Shown here: positions 1 to 8,461 of the stretch, one piece after another
Numbering within the stretch: position 1 is the first letter of the stretch
Layout of the letters: each line of letters starts with the position of its first letter
From: DATJSN01 sp035504095
Lineage (GTDB): Bacteria > Planctomycetota > Phycisphaerae > WQYP01
Assembly (NCBI GenBank): GCA_035504095.1
Contig: DATJSN010000008.1
Coordinates: 1-55,014 of the forward strand
DNA: 55,014 nucleotides
Reading direction: 5' to 3'
Made by a program: the position numbers and the translations under genes
The notes under the pieces: model-generated
Databases searched by the model: none
What the model saw: the letters and a program-made list of their open reading frames with translations, nothing else
Told to the model about the DNA's origin: nothing

Positions 1-276
1 TCGCCGCGGCGGCGTACAAACTATGCCCGAGCCAGTTCATAATGTATTTGAATTTGCCTCAGATTTGTTATTTATGCAATCGAATGTGCGTTAATCAGGG
101 CGGCAGGACACCAGTTTAACACTTCATCAATGAGATTTCGGATCTATGCCACCTAGAGTCCGGTTTGTATCGTGGATAAGCAGTAGTCTAGAGCACTGCC
201 GTGAGCGTATGACCCTGCGTTTGTGAGATTAAATCCATGTGATTACCTTGACCGGAACCTTGTGAGTTAATCCCGC
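1..276. other. Non-coding stretch upstream of the pncB promoter
   Basis: No reading frame with coding character and no RNA gene is visible here. It is moderately AT-rich and ends in the pncB promoter. The gene that precedes it lies outside the window. Confidence 0.5.
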
Positions 277-305
277 TTGACCAGCGCATGCTTAGTGTAT
301 ATATT
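277..305 (+). promoter_or_regulatory. sigma70-like promoter of pncB-nadE
   Basis: A -35 box TTGACC (277-282) and a -10 box TATATT (300-305) are separated by 17 bases. The -10 box lies inside the NrtR operator at 292-312, so repressor binding would block polymerase directly. Transcription would start near 312, just ahead of the pncB ribosome binding site. Confidence 0.7.
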
Positions 306-312
306 ACACTAA
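292..312 (+). promoter_or_regulatory. NrtR operator in front of pncB
   Basis: A perfect inverted repeat with 8-base arms, TTAGTGTA and TACACTAA, around the 5-base centre TATAT. The core GTGTA-N5-TACAC recurs twice in front of the nrtR gene in this window, which makes it the probable binding site of that regulator. Assignment to NrtR is inference from the shared motif and the gene context. Confidence 0.75.
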
Positions 313-323
313 TGAGGTGGCCT

Positions 324-1796
324 ATGAATCGAATGAAGCAAACCTACCGGAGCTCACTGATGCTGCTGACAGACCTTTACCAATTGACTATGGCCTACGG
401 CTATTGGAAGCATGGCTGCCATAAGGATCGGGCTGCATTCCATGCTTATTTCCGAAAAAACCCGTTCGGAGGCGGGTTTACTTTGTCCTGTGGACTGGCC
501 GAAGTCCTGGAGGTGCTTTCTGATTTCCGGTTTGATCAAAGCGATCTTGCTTACTTGGCCACTTTGACGGGCAACGATGGTCAACCCTTGTTCGATCAGG
601 AGTTCCTCGCATTCCTAAAGACATTGCGGATATCGCTGGATTTAGAGGCGATTCCCGAGGGAACCGTTATCTTTCCTAACGAGCCGCTCATTCGCGTGAC
701 CGGGCCGATTCTGCAGTGCCAGCTTGTTGAAACGATTCTGCTGAATATCGTCAACTTTCAAACTCTGATCGCAACCAAGGCGGCGCGAATTTGTCTGGCT
801 GCCAAAGGAGATGCCGTTTTTGAGTTTGGCTTACGTCGGGCACAGGGAATTGATGGGGCGCTGGCTGCCAGTCGCGCTGCGTACATCGGCGGCTGTGTGG
901 CCACTTCCAACGTGCTGGCCGGAAAACTCTTTGGCATCCCGGTCCGCGGCACGCACGCGCACAGTTGGGTGATGAGTTTTGACGATGAGCTGCAGGCGTT
1001 TGAAGCGTACGCCGCCGCGATGCCCAATAACTGCGTTTTCTTGGTCGATACATACGATACGCTCGAGGGCGTTCGCAGGGCAGCGGCGGTCGGGATACGA
1101 TTGCGCGAATCCGGCCATAAGATGGTTGGCATCCGATTGGACAGCGGCGACCTGGCGTATCTGAGCATCGAGGCGCGAAAGATTCTGGATACTGCCGGCC
1201 TGAATGATGCCATCATCATCGCCAGCAATGACCTCGACGAAACGATCATCGAAAGCCTTAAATTACAAGGCGCCACAATCGCTCTTTGGGGCGTCGGTAC
1301 CAATCTTGTCACCGGCGCCGGCCAGTCGGCGCTGGGAGGGGTCTACAAACTGACCGCGGAGCAGGGCAAGGACAGTACTTGGATCCGCAAAGTGAAAGCT
1401 TCCGATGTTACCTCCAAGAGTTCCATTCCCGGCCTGTTGCAAGTTCGCCGCTTCACCCAGGCCGGCAACATTGTCGCCGATGCCATCTTCGATGAGATCC
1501 TGGGCATCGGACCAGTGCCAACTATTGTTGATCCGGCTGATCCTCTGCGTCGCAAGACCATTCCGGTAGGCGTGGACGCGGAAGATCTGCTCGTTCCGGT
1601 CATGCGTGATGGGAAGCTTTTGGACGAGACTTCATCTCTGCAGACAATCCAAGCCCGGGCCAAGACGCAGATCAATGCCCTTTATCCCGGAATTACCCGA
1701 TTTACTAATCCCCACAATTACCCGGTTGGATTGGAAGAGGGCCTGGCCGCAGTTCGGACGGAAATGCTTTTGAAAGCCAAGGAGCATCGCAGTTAA
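324..1796 (+). CDS. pncB: Nicotinate phosphoribosyltransferase
   Basis: Joins nicotinate to PRPP to make nicotinate mononucleotide, the entry step of NAD salvage in the cytoplasm. The 490-residue product has the family marks: LTDLYQLTMAYGY near the N-terminus, GTHAHSWVMSF with the histidine expected to be phosphorylated, GIRLDSGDLAYLS, and ALWGVGTNLVTG, which fits the phosphate-binding region. The frame is open from 288, but that part lies over the promoter and operator; the ATG at 324 has GAGGTGG at 314-320 and is preferred. nadE follows 15 bases after the stop, so the two are probably co-transcribed. The operator over its promoter predicts repression by NrtR when NAD supply is adequate. Confidence 0.95.
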   Translation: MNRMKQTYRSSLMLLTDLYQLTMAYGYWKHGCHKDRAAFHAYFRKNPFGGGFTLSCGLAEVLEVLSDFRFDQSDLAYLATLTGNDGQPLFDQEFLAFLKTLRISLDLEAIPEGTVIFPNEPLIRVTGPILQCQLVETILLNIVNFQTLIATKAARICLAAKGDAVFEFGLRRAQGIDGALAASRAAYIGGCVATSNVLAGKLFGIPVRGTHAHSWVMSFDDELQAFEAYAAAMPNNCVFLVDTYDTLEGVRRAAAVGIRLRESGHKMVGIRLDSGDLAYLSIEARKILDTAGLNDAIIIASNDLDETIIESLKLQGATIALWGVGTNLVTGAGQSALGGVYKLTAEQGKDSTWIRKVKASDVTSKSSIPGLLQVRRFTQAGNIVADAIFDEILGIGPVPTIVDPADPLRRKTIPVGVDAEDLLVPVMRDGKLLDETSSLQTIQARAKTQINALYPGITRFTNPHNYPVGLEEGLAAVRTEMLLKAKEHRS

Positions 1797-1811
1797 AGCT
1801 GGAGAGTGACC

Positions 1812-3788
1812 ATGAACCTGATCAAAACTGCCGCTGCGGTGATCAACCAAACCCCACTTGACTGGGCAGGGAATCGCCGGCGAATTCTGGCTGCAATATC
1901 CGAGGCGCGCCGGCAGAAGGCGCAGATCCTCTGCCTTCCGGAGCTTTGTATTACCGGTTACGGCTGTGAAGACATGTTTCATTCCACCGCGCTTCGCCAG
2001 AGGGCCATCGATGTTCTATCGGAGATCCTGCCGGCGACGGAGGGAATGGCGGTCAGCGTTGGCTTGCCTCTGATATTCCAGAACGGCATCTTTAATGTTG
2101 CATGCCTCGCGGTGGATGGTCGCATCGCCGGATTTGTCGCGAAACGTTTTCTCGCCGGTGATGGCATTCACTATGAACCGCGCTGGTTCAAGGCGTGGCC
2201 TCAGGGATTGGCCGCTGAGATTTCAATTCTGGGACAGACCGCTCCGCTAGGCGACATCCATTTCGACCTAGGCAGCGTAAAACTGGGATTTGAGATCTGC
2301 GAGGATGCCTGGGTCGCCAGGCGCCCCGGCGGCGCACTGAGCCTTGGCGCGACGGATATCATTCTCAACCCCTCGGCCAGTCACTTTGCGTTCGGCAAGA
2401 TTGACATTCGTCGGCGGCTGGTGATGGAAGGATCACGCGCGTTTGGCGTCACGTATATCTACGCCAATCTTCTTGGCAACGAGGCTGGTCGCGCGATCTA
2501 TGATGGCGGAGCGATGATCGCCACAGGCGGAAAAATTCTGGCAGAAGGTCCGCGATTCAGCTTCCGCGAATTTCATGTTATTTCCGCGACCATTGACGTC
2601 GATGCAAACCGATCCGCGCAAGCCCGGACCGCCAGCTTTTCTCCTGACCTGAATCCAGATGCGCGCTGCTTCGCTGTTCCCTTTACCTTTGCTCAACGTC
2701 CATTGGAGTTAAGCGCCCCAGTTGTGCCGAATTGGGAATCCGGTGCATATCGCAAAGAGGAAGAATTCGTCCGTGTCGAAGCCCTGGCCCTCTTTGATTA
2801 CCTAACCAAGAGCCGTTCTAGGGGATTTGTCGTTTCTCTGTCCGGAGGAGCAGACTCAGCCGCCGTCGCGTGCCTTTGCTCGATGATGATTCGCCTTGCG
2901 CTGAGTGAACTTGGACCCGATGAGTTGGCCGCGCGTCTATCCTATCTTGCGCGAAACGATGATGCGTTGAATTGGACACGTGCATTATTGCTTTGTGTGT
3001 ATCAAGCGACGCGCAACAGTAGCAAGGTCACGGAATCAGCCGCCCACGACATCGCAGTCGCTCTCGGTACGGACTTTCTGAACCTAAATGTGGATCCTAT
3101 TCTGGGTGCCTATTGCGCGATGATTGAATCCACGCTAGGCCGTTCGCTCACGTGGGAACAGGACGATATCGCGTTGCAGAATATCCAGGCCCGGGTGCGC
3201 TCTCCGGGGGTATGGATGCTGGCCAATATCCGAAATGCCATTCTCCTCTCCACATCCAACCGTTCTGAAGCTGCGGTCGGGTATGCAACCATGGACGGGG
3301 ATACGTCGGGAGGGCTGGCACCGATCGCCGGCATTGACAAGGCGTTTCTCCGCCACTGGCTTGAATGGCTGGAAACGATCGGACCCCAGGGGCTCGGTCC
3401 GATTCCTGCGCTGGCGGCAGTCAATAGACAACAACCCACCGCCGAACTTCGTCCGGAGTCCGCCCATCAAACGGATGAGGAGGACCTCATGCCTTATGAC
3501 GTTCTGGACTTTATCGAGCGGGCAGCCATTCGCGATAAGCTCTCTCCCGCGGAGGTTCTCGAGGCATTGGTTCCCATTTTCGCACTTCATTCACGCAAAA
3601 AGCTCGCCTGGTGGGTGGTGAGATTCTTCCGTCTCTGGTCGCGCAACCAGTGGAAGCGCGAGCGATATGCCCCCAGCTTCCATCTGGATGACGAAAATCT
3701 AGACCCCAAAACGTGGTGCCGATTCCCCATCCTGTCCGGCGGTTTCGAGACCGAGTTGGCGGAGTTCAGCCGCCGAGAATGTCTTTAA
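1812..3788 (+). CDS. nadE: Glutamine-dependent NAD+ synthetase
   Basis: Amidates deamido-NAD to NAD using glutamine and ATP, the last step of NAD synthesis. The 658-residue product has two domains. An N-terminal nitrilase-fold glutaminase (about 1-270) shows the expected triad: Glu44 in LCLPELCITGYG, Lys111 in VAKRF and Cys163 in GFEICEDAW. The C-terminal ATP-pyrophosphatase synthetase domain has the P-loop SLSGGADSAAVACL. The length is normal for the two-domain form. A GTG at 1806 is in frame, but GGAGAG at 1801-1806 is spaced correctly for the ATG at 1812. It is the second gene of the pncB operon. Confidence 0.95.
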   Translation: MNLIKTAAAVINQTPLDWAGNRRRILAAISEARRQKAQILCLPELCITGYGCEDMFHSTALRQRAIDVLSEILPATEGMAVSVGLPLIFQNGIFNVACLAVDGRIAGFVAKRFLAGDGIHYEPRWFKAWPQGLAAEISILGQTAPLGDIHFDLGSVKLGFEICEDAWVARRPGGALSLGATDIILNPSASHFAFGKIDIRRRLVMEGSRAFGVTYIYANLLGNEAGRAIYDGGAMIATGGKILAEGPRFSFREFHVISATIDVDANRSAQARTASFSPDLNPDARCFAVPFTFAQRPLELSAPVVPNWESGAYRKEEEFVRVEALALFDYLTKSRSRGFVVSLSGGADSAAVACLCSMMIRLALSELGPDELAARLSYLARNDDALNWTRALLLCVYQATRNSSKVTESAAHDIAVALGTDFLNLNVDPILGAYCAMIESTLGRSLTWEQDDIALQNIQARVRSPGVWMLANIRNAILLSTSNRSEAAVGYATMDGDTSGGLAPIAGIDKAFLRHWLEWLETIGPQGLGPIPALAAVNRQQPTAELRPESAHQTDEEDLMPYDVLDFIERAAIRDKLSPAEVLEALVPIFALHSRKKLAWWVVRFFRLWSRNQWKRERYAPSFHLDDENLDPKTWCRFPILSGGFETELAEFSRRECL

Positions 3789-3812
3789 CGGGGGAAAAAA
3801 ACATTCGAACTC

Positions 3813-3841
3813 TTGACATAGTGTATTTCATACAATAAGAT
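3813..3841 (+). promoter_or_regulatory. sigma70-like promoter of nrtR
   Basis: TTGACA (3813-3818) and TAAGAT (3836-3841) are 17 bases apart, close to consensus. An NrtR-like palindrome fills the spacer and a second lies just downstream of the -10 box, so autoregulation is likely. Confidence 0.75.
3819..3837 (+). promoter_or_regulatory. NrtR operator 1 in front of nrtR
   Basis: TAGTGTA-TTTCA-TACAATA: the arms pair at 6 of 7 positions. It sits between the -35 and -10 boxes of the nrtR promoter and matches the core of the pncB operator. Confidence 0.65.
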
Positions 3842-3843
3842 AG

Positions 3844-3858
3844 GTGTACTTAATACAC
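3844..3858 (+). promoter_or_regulatory. NrtR operator 2 in front of nrtR
   Basis: A perfect palindrome GTGTA-CTTAA-TACAC at the predicted transcription start. The centres of the two nrtR operators are 23 bases apart (3828 and 3851), roughly two helical turns, which could allow cooperative binding. Confidence 0.65.
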
Positions 3859-3873
3859 GAAGTGGAGCGGCTC

Positions 3874-4563
3874 ATGGCCTTTTCATACGAACATCCTCGA
3901 CCGGCGCTGACTGTTGACTGTGTCGTCTTCGGCTTTGATGAGGGGGACCTCAAGGTCCTTCTCATTCAGCGGGCCCTGGATCCATTCAAGGGTCGCTGGG
4001 CACTCCCCGGCGGCTTCGTTTATATGGACGAATCTCTCGAAACCGCGGCATTCCGCGAACTACGCGAAGAGACAGGCCTGGCGGATCTTTTTCTGGAACA
4101 GCTTTACACATTCGGCGCTCCTGGCCGCGATCCGCGCGGCCGGACGGTTTCCGTTGCTTACTACGCACTGGTCAAACTAGAAGGCCGAAAACTCATCGCT
4201 TCCACGGATGCAAGCAACGCGGCGTGGTTCTCCGTCAGTGAACTGCCGTCGCTGGCGTTCGATCATGATGTCATCGTCGAGGCCGCGATCCAGCGGCTCC
4301 AGGGCAAAGTGCGCTATCAGCCGATCGGATTCGAACTTCTTCCTGAAAAGTTCACGCTTTCTCACCTTCAGCACCTTTATGAAACGATCCTGGAACGCCA
4401 ATTGGACAAACGAAACTTCCGCAAAAAGATCCTCGGCATGGATGTACTGAAGGAGACGGACGAGATTGAAACAGATGTGGCGCATCGCGCAGCAAGGCTC
4501 TATCGATTCGATGAAGCCAGATACCGCAAGCTGGTGAAGAAGGGATTTAACTTTGAGCTCTAA
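3874..4563 (+). CDS. nrtR: Nudix-related transcriptional regulator NrtR
   Basis: A 229-residue protein with an N-terminal Nudix domain (about 1-140) and a C-terminal winged helix (about 150-229, starting LPEKFTLSHLQHLYE). This architecture is that of NrtR, which represses NAD synthesis genes and is released by ADP-ribose. The Nudix box is complete: in GGFVYMDESLETAAFRELRE and the following ETGL every position of G-x5-E-x7-RE-U-x-EE-x-G-U is filled. Several described NrtR proteins have a degraded box, so this one may still hydrolyse a nucleotide. The frame opens at 3844 inside the operator; the ATG at 3874 with GGAG at 3864-3867 is the sensible start. It heads a probable operon with pncA, the SPFH gene and a second Nudix gene. 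Confidence 0.9.
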   Translation: MAFSYEHPRPALTVDCVVFGFDEGDLKVLLIQRALDPFKGRWALPGGFVYMDESLETAAFRELREETGLADLFLEQLYTFGAPGRDPRGRTVSVAYYALVKLEGRKLIASTDASNAAWFSVSELPSLAFDHDVIVEAAIQRLQGKVRYQPIGFELLPEKFTLSHLQHLYETILERQLDKRNFRKKILGMDVLKETDEIETDVAHRAARLYRFDEARYRKLVKKGFNFEL

Positions 4564-4596
4564 TCGACGAACGATCGTCGAGAAAGGTATTCAACC

Positions 4597-5250
4597 ATGA
4601 AACCAGCACTGATTATCGTCGATCTTCAAAACGACTTCGTGCCTGGCGGAGCATTGGCAGTTATCGGCGGCGACGAAATCATTCCCTTAGTCAATCAACT
4701 CCAGTCGCACTTTGATCTCATCGTCGCCACACAGGATTGGCATCCCGCCAACCACGGAAGTTTCGCCGCCAACCATCTCGGGAGACGGGTATTCGAATTG
4801 GCCACCCTCGGCGGACTGCCCCAGATGCTCTGGCCCATCCATTGCGTGGAGGGAACCGCCGGAGCTGAATTTGTTCCCGGTCTGCAAACCACCCGGATAA
4901 AGAAAATCATTCACAAGGGCACCGACCAGGGAATCGACAGTTACAGTGGCTTTTTCGATAACGGCCACCGGAAGGCCACCGGACTAGACGACTATCTCCG
5001 CGCGCAGGAAGTAAGCGACGTTTATATCGTCGGCCTAGCCACTGATTACTGCGTGAAATTCACGGCGTTGGATGCCCGGCAACTCGGCTTTGAAACACAC
5101 TTGATTGAAGACGCCTGCCGTGGCGTCGATCTCAATCCGGGAGATGTCGAGCAGGCGATTGCACAGGTTCGATCTGCCGGAGTGAAAGTCATACACGGCG
5201 CCGATGTGCTTCGATCCGACGCCCGATTCCAGAAACCGCCGGCCATTTGA
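4597..5250 (+). CDS. pncA: Nicotinamidase
   Basis: Hydrolyses nicotinamide to nicotinate, feeding the pncB enzyme. The 217-residue isochorismatase-fold protein has the catalytic triad Asp9 (IIVDLQNDF), Lys107 (IIHKGTDQ) and Cys152 (ATDYCVKF). Metal ligands are expected at Asp47 and His49 (TQDWHPANHGSF) and at His82 (PIHCVEGT). Length is typical. It lies 33 bases after nrtR and upstream of the SPFH gene, inside the NrtR-controlled block. Confidence 0.95.
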   Translation: MKPALIIVDLQNDFVPGGALAVIGGDEIIPLVNQLQSHFDLIVATQDWHPANHGSFAANHLGRRVFELATLGGLPQMLWPIHCVEGTAGAEFVPGLQTTRIKKIIHKGTDQGIDSYSGFFDNGHRKATGLDDYLRAQEVSDVYIVGLATDYCVKFTALDARQLGFETHLIEDACRGVDLNPGDVEQAIAQVRSAGVKVIHGADVLRSDARFQKPPAI

Positions 5251-5306
5251 GTGTCATTTCGCGCCGTTTTACGATCAGGCGCAGAGATTAAAACTAGGAG
5301 TTTGAT

Positions 5307-6578
5307 ATGTTCCACTTTTACACAATAGCCGATGGTGAGCGAGCCGCGATCTGGGATATCGGGGGACGTCGCGAACTGGTCACCGGACCTAAACGACTAT
5401 TGCTCTTTCGAAAGCGAGCCATACTGCTTAAGGCATTCGTCGCCGGTCCGGCTCAGTACTTGGTCATCGAGCACCGCGACGGCCGGGTTGTTCATGAGCG
5501 AGGGCCGGTCTCGGTCTGGATGGACCCTGTCGAGCATGCGAGCATTCATATGGCCGAGGCGATTTCGTTGGATGCAAACGAGGCGGTGGTGGTCTATCGG
5601 CAGGAGCAGTCAAAGATTGCTCGTCGAATCATGCGTGGGCCGGAATTGTTCGTGCCCGATCCCAGCGAGTGGTTGCATAAGTTCAGTTGGCATGGCGCAA
5701 CGCCGGCCGACCCACGGCATAAGGCGCCAGGCGCGCTCAACTTCACGAAGTTACGCGTGATCCCGGATCAGATGTATTTCGATGTGGAAGACGTTCGCAC
5801 CGCCGACGATGCACTGCTGGTCGTGAAGCTGATGATCTTCTTCGAGTTACGGAATATCGAAACGATGCTGAATGAGACCCATGACCCAATCGCCGATTTC
5901 ATCAATGCCGTCAGTGCCGATGTCATCGACATGGCATCGCAACTCAGCTTCGATGAATTCAAGGAACAAACCAAACGCCTTGGCGACTTAAATACATATA
6001 CCCAACTCACACAACGGGCTGAGCGGATCGGTTACGGGATCAACAAGGTGGTTTATCGGGGTTACCACGCCAGTTCCAAACTGCAGGCAATGCACGACAA
6101 TGCCATCGAGACACGCACCCGGTTGCACCTGGAAACGGAAACCGAGCAACAGGTTCAGGCGCTGGCAGATCTGAAGCTCACGCGAGACCAGGAACGCTCT
6201 CGTCAGCGGCGCGAGATGGAACAGGCGGAAGCCGAGCATCAGCTTCTGCTTAAGAAAACGGCTCACGCGGAACAACTCCGTCAGCTTCAGGCCGATCGCG
6301 AACTTGAGCTTTCCGGCCGCAAGAGTTCAAATGATGAGGAGATCCGGCAGATGCGGGCCAAGCACGAGGCAAGGCTCGCGGCCCGCAAAGCTGCCAATGA
6401 ACTGGCGATTCTTCGCGAGTTGGAACACAATCGCGAGCAGGCCGAATTTTTCCGTTTACTTGGCGGAATGCAGGTGGATCTGACGAGATATCTGGTTGCC
6501 CAGTACCAAAATCCGGATCGACTGATCCGCATTGAAGGGGGGCGCGACAGTCGCGTACACCTTCATGAAGAGCAGTAG
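5307..6578 (+). CDS. SPFH / vault-shoulder-like coiled-coil protein
   Basis: The 423-residue product has no signal peptide and no clear membrane segment. Residues 1-110 look like short beta-rich repeats (GPKRLLLF, then ERGPVSVWMDPVEH, then GPELFVPDPSEW). Residues about 150-260 resemble an SPFH/band-7 domain (YFDVEDVRTADDALLVVKL). Residues about 265-390 are a long, highly charged coiled coil. This order recalls the C-terminal half of eukaryotic major vault protein, with its repeats, shoulder domain and cap helix; that likeness is my reading and needs a profile search. AGGAG lies six bases before the ATG. It sits between pncA and a Nudix gene, so its role is probably tied to NAD or ADP-ribose metabolism, but I cannot name one. 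Confidence 0.65.
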   Translation: MFHFYTIADGERAAIWDIGGRRELVTGPKRLLLFRKRAILLKAFVAGPAQYLVIEHRDGRVVHERGPVSVWMDPVEHASIHMAEAISLDANEAVVVYRQEQSKIARRIMRGPELFVPDPSEWLHKFSWHGATPADPRHKAPGALNFTKLRVIPDQMYFDVEDVRTADDALLVVKLMIFFELRNIETMLNETHDPIADFINAVSADVIDMASQLSFDEFKEQTKRLGDLNTYTQLTQRAERIGYGINKVVYRGYHASSKLQAMHDNAIETRTRLHLETETEQQVQALADLKLTRDQERSRQRREMEQAEAEHQLLLKKTAHAEQLRQLQADRELELSGRKSSNDEEIRQMRAKHEARLAARKAANELAILRELEHNREQAEFFRLLGGMQVDLTRYLVAQYQNPDRLIRIEGGRDSRVHLHEEQ

Positions 6579-6586
6579 GACTATTT

Positions 6587-7126
6587 ATGGATGACACACC
6601 TGTTGTTTTGGCCGAGGGAATGCATCTTCGCTTCATGCGAAAGAGAACTTGGGAGTATGTCGATCGATTGAGAGTAACCGACGTCGTGGGAATTGTGGCG
6701 GTTACCGATGATGACAAGCTGATTCTCGTTGAGCAGTACCGCCCGCCGGTCGACAAGAATGTCATTGAACTGCCTGCGGGGCTTGTGGGAGATGAGCCGG
6801 GGCAGACAGGCGAAGAACTTCTGGCGGCAGCCTGTAGAGAGCTTCAGGAAGAAACGGGCTATTTCGCCGGGGAGCTATCCATTCTTGCCTCCGGCCCGAT
6901 ATCTGCCGGATTGAGCAGCGAAGTGATCACGCTTATTCTCGCCCGGAAGCTACGGAAACTCGGCCCAGGCGGTGGGGTCGATACGGAGGCGATTCAGGTT
7001 CATGAAGTCCTGTTGTCAGAGGTAGACGCCCGATTGATGAAATGGGTGACCGAAGACAAGCTCGTGGATCTTAAGGTGTATGCAGCACAACACTTCGCGC
7101 TCACTCGAGATCATGGCGACGAATGA
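6587..7126 (+). CDS. Nudix hydrolase, ADP-ribose pyrophosphatase type
   Basis: A 179-residue protein of the NudF/ADP-ribose pyrophosphatase kind. It has the VIELPAGLVGDEPGQ stretch that precedes the Nudix box in these enzymes, then CRELQEETGYFAG carrying the catalytic REL.EE.G core. The leading glycine of the box is out of register by a residue or so. The expected reaction is ADP-ribose to AMP and ribose-5-phosphate. Its ribosome binding site (AGTAGGA) overlaps the stop codon of the SPFH gene, so the two are translationally linked. As ADP-ribose is the known ligand of NrtR, this enzyme could tune the regulator's own signal. Confidence 0.85.
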   Translation: MDDTPVVLAEGMHLRFMRKRTWEYVDRLRVTDVVGIVAVTDDDKLILVEQYRPPVDKNVIELPAGLVGDEPGQTGEELLAAACRELQEETGYFAGELSILASGPISAGLSSEVITLILARKLRKLGPGGGVDTEAIQVHEVLLSEVDARLMKWVTEDKLVDLKVYAAQHFALTRDHGDE

Positions 7127-7309
7127 AACAAAAGTGCAGTTGAACAGTAAATCGCAATTGAGCGAAAGGTCTTTTCTCCTGCTCAACTTTCACCTGTTCT
7201 CGGCGCGGCTTTGCTACGCCGCCCCTACACTTTGCGCGTAGTATCGCACCCGCTGGCTGACCAATCAGTCCTGTAGCACCTAACCTATCCCCTATTCCCT
7301 CAATGTGCC

Positions 7310-7798
7310 TCAATCAAATTCCCACTCCGGTTTAGGTTGGTCCATACCCACATGGCCGATGGTGATGTTGGCGTTAAAATAAGCTTCGCCGCGAATGCCC
7401 GACCCCGCCAGACGCCGGAGCGTGGCCAACTGGCCTACATGCGTCAAGACGTCGGCGATGGGCCCTTGCAGGAATTTTTCCGCGGGAAAGGCCAGCGGAC
7501 TTCCGGACGCCAGCCGGTCGTCAAACGATTTCAAGGCTGAAAAGAAACGCGCTACTTCGTGATGCCAGTCGCCCGCCCGCGGCTCGCGCCAATCGCTTGA
7601 CCCGTCCGCGGTGCGGCGGGTCCATTCCAATAGATCGCTCATGTGAGAAAGAATTTCGATGGCGGAGCGCGTCGTGGGTCCGGCACGAAATTCCTCAAAC
7701 TCTTCGGGCGGATTACGCAGAACCTTTGCCGCATGATAGGCCAGCGTCGCCGTTGCATGGCGGAGCATAAGAATTTTCGTCTCTTGGGCTGTATCCAT
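7310..7798 (-). CDS. DinB-fold family protein
   Basis: A 162-residue, largely helical soluble protein. Histidines spaced along predicted helices (SHMSDLLEWT, DWHHEVARFF, LTHVGQLATLRR) resemble the metal-binding pattern of the DinB four-helix bundle superfamily. No specific reaction can be assigned. It is convergent with the Nudix gene and divergent from dps. A second, independent DinB-fold gene lies about 660 bases further on, in the other orientation. Confidence 0.6.
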   Translation of the reverse strand: MDTAQETKILMLRHATATLAYHAAKVLRNPPEEFEEFRAGPTTRSAIEILSHMSDLLEWTRRTADGSSDWREPRAGDWHHEVARFFSALKSFDDRLASGSPLAFPAEKFLQGPIADVLTHVGQLATLRRLAGSGIRGEAYFNANITIGHVGMDQPKPEWEFD

Positions 7799-7848
7799 TT
7801 GCCTGACAATATAGTCTGTTGGGCACCGGTTTTTAACCGTTGGCCTAA

Positions 7849-7865
7849 AACATTAACAGAATGTT
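7849..7865. promoter_or_regulatory. Inverted repeat upstream of dps
   Basis: AACATT-AACAG-AATGTT, perfect 6-base arms, about 50 bases upstream of the dps -10 box and between two divergent genes. It could be a regulator site, but it does not match a Fur or OxyR consensus that I recognise. Confidence 0.3.
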
Positions 7866-7911
7866 AACAAGTGGCGGGCCCAAAAATTAATAGTAAAACG
7901 GCAAAAACCCG

Positions 7912-7920
7912 TGCTAGAAT
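7912..7920 (+). promoter_or_regulatory. Extended -10 promoter of dps
   Basis: TGC-TAGAAT forms an extended -10 element. No good -35 box lies 17 bases upstream, which fits an extended -10 or activator-dependent promoter. It leaves a leader of about 45 bases before dps. Confidence 0.45.
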
Positions 7921-7971
7921 AAGCTGAAAAAAACAGATACCCTGACTTTAAAACCATGAAAGGAGACAGCC

Positions 7972-8439
7972 ATGCCCGACCTGACCGAAAAAGCCGTAAA
8001 AGAAATTACGCGCGAATTGCGCCCTCTGCTGGCGGATGTATTCGCGCTGTATCTGAAAACCAAAAATTTTCACTGGCACATGAGTGGTCTGCATTTCCGC
8101 GATTATCACCTGCTTTTGGATGAACACGCCGAACAGATCTATGGAATGACTGACGACATCGCCGAACGCGCCAGAAAGATCGGCGGCACAACGCTTCACT
8201 CCATCGGCGATATTTCCCGGCATCAGCGTCTCAAGGATCAGGATAAGGATGGACTTAGCGCCCGGGACATGCTCTCTGAACTGCATTCCGACAACAAGGA
8301 TCTTGTGCACTATCTGATCCAGGCCCATGAACTCTGCGATAAATATTATGACGTGGCCACAACGAGCATGATCGAAGTGTGGATCGATCAAACCCAGCGG
8401 CGCGTCTGGTTTCTAAACCAGATCGTAAACGAAGCTTAA
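7972..8439 (+). CDS. dps: Dps-type ferritin-like DNA-protection protein
   Basis: A 155-residue ferritin-like four-helix protein. The KTKNFHWHMSG motif near residue 30 and the LLLDEHAEQIYGMTDDIAER helix give the His and Asp/Glu ligands of the inter-subunit ferroxidase site of Dps. It should form a dodecamer that oxidises and stores iron and shields DNA from peroxide. AAAGGAGA lies well placed before the ATG. The C-terminus ends at QIVNEA without a long basic tail, so strong DNA binding is not evident. Confidence 0.9.
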   Translation: MPDLTEKAVKEITRELRPLLADVFALYLKTKNFHWHMSGLHFRDYHLLLDEHAEQIYGMTDDIAERARKIGGTTLHSIGDISRHQRLKDQDKDGLSARDMLSELHSDNKDLVHYLIQAHELCDKYYDVATTSMIEVWIDQTQRRVWFLNQIVNEA

Positions 8440-8461
8440 CTCTTTGCCGAAACAGTTATTT

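Noticed and set aside
758..1312. A 184-codon minus-strand frame opposite pncB
   Set aside because: It covers the conserved pncB centre; the frame is open because of codon bias, not because of a gene.
3831..3836. TACAAT as the -10 box of nrtR
   Set aside because: It lies only 12 bases from the TTGACA box; TAAGAT at 3836 gives the proper 17-base spacing.
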